A DNA stretch of 64,000 nt from Pedobacter xixiisoli (GTDB taxonomy: Bacteria > Bacteroidota > Bacteroidia > Sphingobacteriales > Sphingobacteriaceae), in assembly GCF_900215335.1 (NCBI RefSeq), contig NZ_OCMT01000001.1:744001-808000 (forward strand), in the 5' to 3' direction. Shown here one piece after another: positions 58,724 to 64,000 of this stretch (within the stretch, counting starts at the first letter, position 1; every line of letters begins with the position of its first letter). Position numbers and translations under genes: made by a program. The notes below the pieces were generated by a model. The model had not been told where the DNA came from, ran no database searches, and saw only the letters and a list, made by a program, of their open reading frames with translations.

Positions 58724-58867
58724 CTACTTTTTGGAGCTGGACTTATTGCGTTTTGTCTTTGTGTTTTGACTGGGAATGCAGTTGGGCACAGTTCTTCCGT
58801 CCTTTTCTTTCGTGCCTGCCTTTTCATAGCCTTTCCAGCAGGGGTCTTTACTTTTTTCTTTTTCCAT
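58724..58867 (-). CDS. 47-residue protein with a PCWKGYE...VPNC motif
   Basis: The frame from ATG at 58867 to TAG at 58724 encodes a short, very basic protein that starts MEKEKSKDPCWKGYEKAG, continues TKEKDGRTVPNCIP and ends in a Lys/Ser-rich tail. The pattern PCWKGYE-x-G-x-K-x2-G-x-VPNC is one I recognise from small Bacteroidota proteins and some phage structural proteins. Two cysteines flank the motif. An overlapping frame on the same strand (58708-58896) is longer but reads as a frame-shifted version and should be ignored. It lies 63 nt upstream of xth on the same strand. Function unknown. Confidence 0.7.
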   Translation of the reverse strand: MEKEKSKDPCWKGYEKAGTKEKDGRTVPNCIPSQNTKTKRNKSSSKK

Positions 58868-59065
58868 GTAACATTGTTATCTATTGAAATAAACATTTAA
58901 ATACCTTCCATGGTTCTGCTGTAGTCAATTTTTATTGCTCGTCACCTTGATCTAATTCGGGAACGTGCTAATATGGAAGGTTCCTGAAAGGGAATAGTTA
59001 TTTCTACTTATTCCATGGCAGTGGGTTTATGATGAATTTTGTCACTATAATACTTTTTAAATGAT

Positions 59066-59326
59066 ATGCATGTAGCCATTTTCATCTGGTGGACCCTCAT
59101 CGTTTCCGTATCCGCACTGGTTAGCTTTCTACGACGTAGGAAGAAAAAGCTGTCTATAAAGAAAGAGGAATTCGAATATCACAAATCGCGTAGTGCCTTC
59201 CTGCGTAAAAAAGTATTTCGATTGTTGGACCTCGAGAAAAAACATCAGCACAATCTCCAGCTACTTGAGAGAGAGTTTGAACAATTGCACGAAGAGGTTT
59301 TGCTCAGGCACCATGCCAACCGCTGA
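59066..59326 (+). CDS. Small membrane protein with coiled coil
   Basis: An 86-residue protein with one membrane helix (VAIFIWWTLIVSVSALVSFL), a basic patch RRRKKKLSIKK and a charged helix with coiled-coil character (LLDLEKKHQHNLQLLEREFEQLHEEVL). No family is recognised. It stands alone between exonuclease III and the histidine kinase gene; there are no neighbours close enough to suggest a partner. Confidence 0.55.
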   Translation: MHVAIFIWWTLIVSVSALVSFLRRRKKKLSIKKEEFEYHKSRSAFLRKKVFRLLDLEKKHQHNLQLLEREFEQLHEEVLLRHHANR

Positions 59327-59534
59327 TCGTAAATAGGTATTTCTCCCTATTTAGGGGAACGATTTAAAAGTTCATATTTAACTGCGGCAAAGGGTAAAAT
59401 CTCCTGTTGCATATAAGTTGATGTAAATCAATACCTTTCTTTTAGAGATTTGAGGAATAAATATATATTTGAATATAATCTTGCCGACCTAGGCCAGCAA
59501 GATTAACCAGACCAACTAAACGCAGAACTAGCTA

Positions 59535-61559
59535 ATGAAACTATCTTTTTCGATTGTACTGATCCTGTTATGCCTATCAGGCTATGCCCAGAAAAATAAT
59601 GCCATAAACAGTGCGCAAAAAGAAGTAGACAATTTGTTAGCGGCCGCCCAAAAATCTATTACCACCGATATCCCAAAGACCAAGCAGCTGTTGAAAAGAG
59701 CGCTGCAGATTTCAGGGCGATATCATTTGGAAAATAGCATGGGCAAAATACATTCGTTAAGTGGAGAGCTTGCCGGAAGGGCCAGCAATTATACCGAATC
59801 ACTTGCATATATTTTAAAAGCACTTGAATTCTACAAAAAAACGGATGATACCGCTGGTACTGCCCATATGTACAATAATCTCGGCAATATATACGACAGT
59901 ACGGGGCAGATGAAAAAATCCGAAGATAGTTACCTGGCTGCCATTAGGATCTATGAAACTTTAAAAGACAAAGCTGGAGCAGCCAAAGCAATGATGAACA
60001 TAAGTATCACATTTTTTAAGCAGCAAAAGTATCAGCCTGCATTAGCATATGCCTTTAAGTCCTTAAAAATACGGGAAGGATTAAAGAATGACGAGGATTT
60101 GGCCTATTCGTATGCTACCATTGGCACGATGTACCTATACACCGACAAGTTCGTGGAATCTATCGAGTACAATAAAAAATCTCTTCGAATATCCGACCGT
60201 AGAAACAATGCCTATGCTATGGCTATCGATAGAATAAACATCGCAAAGGCATTGACTGGGTTGGGAAATTACAATGGAGCGAAAAACTACCTTTCCCAGG
60301 TACTGCCGATAGCTGGAAAATATGGAGATAAGAGAGCCTTGCGTCATGCCTATGAGGACTTGTCTGCCATTGCCCAGAAAGAAAACAAGGTTGAGCAGGC
60401 CATAGCTTGGCTGAATAGAGCTATTGATGTTTACAAGGGCACGGACGATGCCTACACAGAACTTTCACAACTGGTAAATAGGCACAGTCTTTACGTGCTG
60501 CAAAAAAAGTACAAACAGGCCGAAAATGATCTGCTGGCGGCCGAGAACATTGTAAAAAAACAAAATATGGTAGGTGAGATGGAAGGCATCAAACGCATGC
60601 AGGTCAATCTCTATATAAAAATGGGCAAGGCAGATGAAGGCAGTGCGGTCTTTGAGCAGTTTGAAAAATATAAAGATAGTGCGCTTAGCGCTACCAGTCT
60701 AAAACAGATAAACGAACTTAAAACGAAATACGAAACGGAGGAAAAGGAAAATCAGCTGAACAAAAGCAAGTTACTTTTAGCAAAGAAAGAGAACGAAGCA
60801 CGTACCAGAAATTTATGGCTTTTTGGCATAGCGGGAATAGCGCTATCAACTCTTGCCGCAAGCTTATATAGCTACAGACAACAGCAACAGAAACATACGC
60901 TCAAAACAGCGATCCTTAAAATTGATGGGGAAAACAGGCTCAATGAGCAGCGTTTGGATATTTCACGGAACCTGCACGATAACATTGGTTCGCAGTTGAC
61001 CTTTATCAACTCCTTTATGGAGACCCTGAAGTTGATGTCGGATGCCAAAAATGAAGCGATAAACGATAGGATAAATAACATTTCCACTTTTACAAAGGAT
61101 GCCATTGTTGAACTAAGGGATACCGTTTGGGCCTTGAATAGTGATGAATTTACTTTCGAAGATCTACGTCTGAGAATTTTGGATTATATAGATAAAGCGC
61201 AAACGGCGAAAGAAAATATCCAGTTTAAATTCGAAGCAGATGAACAGTTGGAAAGCATCAGGTTTTCGTCGGTGCAGGGAATCAATCTTTATAGGACCAT
61301 TCAGGAAGCGGTAAACAATGCCATAAAATATGCCGAGGCTACCCAAATCAGCATCAACACCAAAGTTGAAGATGCTGGTCTGGCCATATCTATTATTGAT
61401 GATGGAAGTGGATTTAACCCCCAAAATAACATAGGCGGAAACGGGCTTTACAACATGCGAAAACGCATTGAAGACATTGGTGGAGAGTTTGTCCTGAAAT
61501 CAAAAGTTGGCGAAGGAACCCAGATACACATCACGCTTAAAGGAAACCTAAATGCTTAA
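59535..61559 (+). CDS. TPR sensor histidine kinase, NarX/HisKA_3 type
   Basis: A 674-residue protein with a signal peptide (IVLILLCLSGYAQ). Residues about 35-390 are tetratricopeptide repeats (AHMYNNLGNIYDSTGQMKKSEDSYLAAIRIYE, AYSYATIGTMYLYTDKFVESIEYNKKSLRI). A membrane helix (NLWLFGIAGIALSTLAASLYSY) leads to a HisKA_3 domain with H481 in ISRNLHDNIGSQLTFINSF and an ATPase domain with EAVNNAIKYAEA and DDGSGFNPQNNIGGNGLYNMRKR. The cognate response-regulator gene overlaps its end by 8 nt. The periplasmic TPR part likely senses a protein or peptide; the signal is not known. Confidence 0.92.
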   Translation: MKLSFSIVLILLCLSGYAQKNNAINSAQKEVDNLLAAAQKSITTDIPKTKQLLKRALQISGRYHLENSMGKIHSLSGELAGRASNYTESLAYILKALEFYKKTDDTAGTAHMYNNLGNIYDSTGQMKKSEDSYLAAIRIYETLKDKAGAAKAMMNISITFFKQQKYQPALAYAFKSLKIREGLKNDEDLAYSYATIGTMYLYTDKFVESIEYNKKSLRISDRRNNAYAMAIDRINIAKALTGLGNYNGAKNYLSQVLPIAGKYGDKRALRHAYEDLSAIAQKENKVEQAIAWLNRAIDVYKGTDDAYTELSQLVNRHSLYVLQKKYKQAENDLLAAENIVKKQNMVGEMEGIKRMQVNLYIKMGKADEGSAVFEQFEKYKDSALSATSLKQINELKTKYETEEKENQLNKSKLLLAKKENEARTRNLWLFGIAGIALSTLAASLYSYRQQQQKHTLKTAILKIDGENRLNEQRLDISRNLHDNIGSQLTFINSFMETLKLMSDAKNEAINDRINNISTFTKDAIVELRDTVWALNSDEFTFEDLRLRILDYIDKAQTAKENIQFKFEADEQLESIRFSSVQGINLYRTIQEAVNNAIKYAEATQISINTKVEDAGLAISIIDDGSGFNPQNNIGGNGLYNMRKRIEDIGGEFVLKSKVGEGTQIHITLKGNLNA

Positions 61560-62196
61560 AATTGCGATTGTAGAAGATAATATTTTCCTGCAGCGGGCCA
61601 TTCGGGAAAAGCTTTCGCTGGAAGCCGATCTAAAGATCAAGTTCTGTGCAAGCAACGGTATAGAAGCACTTGAAAAACTGGAAGCCGATAGGGTAGACCT
61701 GATCTTAATGGACATTGAGATGCCCAAAATGAACGGCATAGAAACGGTGCTGGCAATAAAAGCTAGGTTCCCGCTCATCAAGGTGATCATGCTCACGGTT
61801 TTTGATAACGATGAAAATATCTTCAACGCGATAAAAGCGGGAGCTGATGGCTATTTCCTGAAAGATGTTTCTCACCAGGAACTCTGTAGAGGCATTTCTG
61901 AAACGATGCAGGGCGGTGCGGCAATGACACCGTCAATTGCTGCTAAAACCTTAAAGTTACTGCGGGAGCCCCAGGCTTTTAAAAACATCTCCAAACCTCG
62001 GGATTTTGCCCTTACTGCAAGGGAGGTAGAGGTGTTGGATTTGCTGAGCAAAGGCTTAAAGTATAGTGCCATTGCCGACAACCTTTTCCTATCTGTCAGC
62101 ACCATAAGGAAGCACATCGAAAACATCTATGGTAAACTGCAGGTCCACAATAAATTAGAAGCTATCCAAAAGGCAAAAAATAACGGTGTTTTCTAA
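61552..62196 (+). CDS. NarL/LuxR-type response regulator
   Basis: A 214-residue regulator. The receiver domain has acidic E8/D9 (IVEDN), phosphoacceptor D54 (LILMDIEMPKMNG), a Thr in IMLTVFD and a Lys in GYFLKDV. The C-terminal LuxR HTH is LTAREVEVLDLLSKGLKYSAIADNLFLSVSTIRKHIENIYGKL (in pieces). It overlaps the kinase gene by 8 nt, so the pair is translationally coupled. Likely targets include the exported-protein genes just downstream, which is inference from position. Confidence 0.95.
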   Translation: MLKIAIVEDNIFLQRAIREKLSLEADLKIKFCASNGIEALEKLEADRVDLILMDIEMPKMNGIETVLAIKARFPLIKVIMLTVFDNDENIFNAIKAGADGYFLKDVSHQELCRGISETMQGGAAMTPSIAAKTLKLLREPQAFKNISKPRDFALTAREVEVLDLLSKGLKYSAIADNLFLSVSTIRKHIENIYGKLQVHNKLEAIQKAKNNGVF

Positions 62197-62268
62197 GATA
62201 TAGGTATTTCATCTTATTGATTACGGCCACCTAAAAGGTAAAATTTGTATTGCAATAAAATTAGCAAT

Positions 62269-63279
62269 ATGAAAACCCACAAAATTTACCAAGCCCTAGT
62301 GGCAGCATTTTTCGCATCCATAACCATTCTTACAGGTTGTAGGAAAAATGATAGTACAGCACCCGAAAACAGACTGGAAAGCAATCTCGTATTTTTTGTA
62401 GATACTTTCAGGGTTTACAGCAGCGATCTGGAAGGCGAAGGCCTGAAGGCTCTGGTTGACGAAGACGAAAAATCGGGTAATAACTACATTAACGCAATCA
62501 CGTTTAGCAACAACAAAAAGTTTGTTTACGGCTACAAAACTGCGGGTGGTGCCATGCAAATTAAGGTTGCTAATGCGGACGGCAGCAATAAGAAAGTTCT
62601 GAAATCGCTTCCATCAACCGCTAGCATTAGCTTTTTGGGCGGGTTTGGCGATAAGATCTTGTACTCAATTGTCGACTACAGTTCTTCGAAACCTGTAACG
62701 ACAATTAGAACCATGTCGGAAGATGGCAGCAACGACAATTCAATCATTTTGCCACGCCCTAGCATTGCAGCGAGCGGTGGCTCTACGTTTATTTCTACTG
62801 CAGAAGATTACTCTGGCACAAAGCCATCTTTTAGCTCTTACGTGCTAAAATTTAAGAACGGCACATGGGACGAAGCCAGCAGTTTTAACATTGCGAAAGT
62901 GAATGGTCTGCTTAGGGCAAGTGCTATTTCCGATGATGGTAACACACTGGTGTATGTTATCTCTGCTGATTATTCCACTTTGGTTTACGATGTATTTGTG
63001 CTCGATATTTCCAAAAGAGACAACATTGCTAAAAAAGTGCTAAGCCATACTTTTCCAACTACAGGAGAGGGAGCTGTCCAGTTTCCCCCACAATTGTCCA
63101 TCGCATTGGCCAACGGAAACACCAATATTTCAGTAGGCTATGGTGTAGATGTAGACAAACAACGCTATGCTACCAAAAACGACTATTACTACGTACAGAA
63201 TATTGATATAGAGAAAGGCACCATCGCCAAAAAATGGAAAATTACTGGTGAGTACGGAGGTGGTTTGCTAGCGAACTAA
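62269..63279 (+). CDS. Beta-propeller-like lipoprotein
   Basis: A 336-residue protein. The ATG at 62269 opens the signal peptide, which ends in lipobox ILTGC; a TTG eight codons upstream is unlikely. The mature part has repeated strand-turn units of TolB/PD40 style (NNKKFVYGYKTAGGAMQIKVANADGSNKKVL, GDKILYSIVDYSSSKPVTTIRTMSEDGSN, DDGNTLVYVISADYSTLVYDVFVLDIS), consistent with a beta-propeller. No catalytic motif is seen. It lies 73 nt after the response-regulator gene on the same strand and may be its target. Confidence 0.7.
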   Translation: MKTHKIYQALVAAFFASITILTGCRKNDSTAPENRLESNLVFFVDTFRVYSSDLEGEGLKALVDEDEKSGNNYINAITFSNNKKFVYGYKTAGGAMQIKVANADGSNKKVLKSLPSTASISFLGGFGDKILYSIVDYSSSKPVTTIRTMSEDGSNDNSIILPRPSIAASGGSTFISTAEDYSGTKPSFSSYVLKFKNGTWDEASSFNIAKVNGLLRASAISDDGNTLVYVISADYSTLVYDVFVLDISKRDNIAKKVLSHTFPTTGEGAVQFPPQLSIALANGNTNISVGYGVDVDKQRYATKNDYYYVQNIDIEKGTIAKKWKITGEYGGGLLAN

Positions 63280-63340
63280 TCCGTCAAAACCATATGGTCA
63301 AAAAACAGCTATATCACCGCTAGAACCAAATTATATTCCA

Positions 63341-64000
63341 ATGAAAAAAAACTACGTAATGCTATCGTTTTTAATCCTTTTTAGTTTAACTGCTGATGCA
63401 CAATTCGGAAAGTTAAAAGGACTTGTGGGCGGTAAAAAAGACACCGCCGCAAAAGTCGCAGACACGGCCAGCAAAACCAAGGATAAATCTGGTGGAAGTT
63501 TTTTTAGCAAAGCTGTAATCAAACTGGCAAAAGCTTCGAGCGGTCTGGTGGCAGGCGCAACGGGCATGATGGTCAAAACTGGTGACCTTGGTGCGGTTGT
63601 GCCGATGGTTGCGGCCAGCAGCAATCTATATCCTACCGCCTTAGGAACGGTAGACATGTCGTTTTTTAACGGTTGGATATCCAACGGAAGCTTGTATACC
63701 GTATTCTTTTCACAAAAAAACAAGAGTGGTTGGGCAAAAATAGATGGAGAAGTTACGGTCGACGGAACGCCTGCTGATTATGTGAGTACCGGGGTCTATG
63801 TCGCCTTTAACAGGGATAACACCAGGCCGGCCAACATCGCTGTTACCACAAAAACTGGTCAGAAAACTGCGTTTACCATCAACCCTTCCAAATATCCATT
63901 CAAAATTGTGGCAATTAATGGCCAAAAGGGCGATAATATCCCTTTAGACCTGACCAAAGATGCGGTAATTGAATTGCAGCATGCGCCAGGCTCAGAAAAT
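63341..64000 (+). CDS. Secreted protein, cut by the window end
   Basis: The frame starts at ATG 63341 and stays open for 220 codons to the last base, so the end is outside the window. A signal peptide (LSFLILFSLTADAQ) is followed by a low-complexity helical stretch (GGKKDTAAKVADTASKTKDKSGG), a Gly/Ala segment, and a beta-rich part (GWAKIDGEVTVDGTPADYVSTGVYVAF, NRDNTRPANIAVTTKTGQKTAFTIN). No family is recognised. It is 61 nt after the propeller-like lipoprotein gene and probably in the same operon. Confidence 0.75.
   Translation, partial: MKKNYVMLSFLILFSLTADAQFGKLKGLVGGKKDTAAKVADTASKTKDKSGGSFFSKAVIKLAKASSGLVAGATGMMVKTGDLGAVVPMVAASSNLYPTALGTVDMSFFNGWISNGSLYTVFFSQKNKSGWAKIDGEVTVDGTPADYVSTGVYVAFNRDNTRPANIAVTTKTGQKTAFTINPSKYPFKIVAINGQKGDNIPLDLTKDAVIELQHAPGSEN

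Noticed and set aside
58708..58896. 62-codon minus-strand frame over the small gene
   Set aside because: Its reading is the +1 version of the 47-residue frame; the recognisable PCWKGYE...VPNC motif is in the other frame.

Overview
The window looks like a chromosome segment of a Bacteroidota bacterium of the Sphingobacteriaceae (Pedobacter-like). The evidence is SusC/SusD pairs, lipoproteins with relaxed Bacteroidota lipoboxes, promoters of the TAnnTTTG type, 7TMR-DISM signalling and low GC. The genus is inferred from overall flavour, not from a marker gene.

Layout. (1) 1-7.2 kb: the end of a SusC/D-type locus (truncated SusD, DUF5689-like lipoprotein) followed by a metallophosphoesterase, a glycerophosphodiesterase, a GlpT-type transporter and an SGNH hydrolase. 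It reads as a set for taking apart glycerophosphodiesters or phospholipids. (2) 7.2-22 kb: mostly housekeeping and stress genes: Spy-like protein, an autocleaving XRE-S24 repressor divergent from a GIY-YIG protein, a metalloprotease/beta-propeller/barrel protein, PBP1A, PPK2, pseudouridine synthase, ClC channel, TPR histidine kinase, MazG-like and MaoC-like enzymes. (3) 22.1-39.3 kb: a 7TMR-DISM receptor fused to a transposase-type zinc ribbon, next to a uronic-acid polysaccharide utilisation locus: SusC, SusD, surface lipoprotein, two GH2 enzymes, an alginate-lyase-family lyase, a beta-helix protein and a GH88 unsaturated glucuronyl hydrolase. Mannonate dehydratase (uxuA, 45.9 kb) belongs with it by function, and a shared palindromic motif lies upstream of susC, the second GH2 gene and uxuA. 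(4) 39.7-45.7 kb: FUSC-family membrane protein, two small lipoproteins, SNF2 helicase.

(5) 47.2-55.4 kb: an integrative element of about 8.15 kb inserted in the 3' end of tRNA-Arg(TCT), bounded by a 15-bp direct repeat. It carries a tyrosine integrase, an excisionase-like HTH, a replication-protein candidate, and cargo consisting of a GHKL ATPase / STAS-like / membrane-protein operon, a second membrane protein, a C-protein-sized HTH regulator with three palindromes, and a secreted protein. The cargo is the best candidate here for an undescribed system, possibly defence; that is inference. (6) 55.4-57.9 kb: visibly GC-richer debris of older mobile elements (collapsed serine recombinase, mobC coupling-protein remnants, NUDIX remnant), each having lost core catalytic sequence. 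(7) 57.9-64 kb: exonuclease III with a 47-residue companion gene, a small membrane protein, a TPR histidine kinase/LuxR response regulator pair, a beta-propeller-like lipoprotein and a secreted protein cut by the window end.
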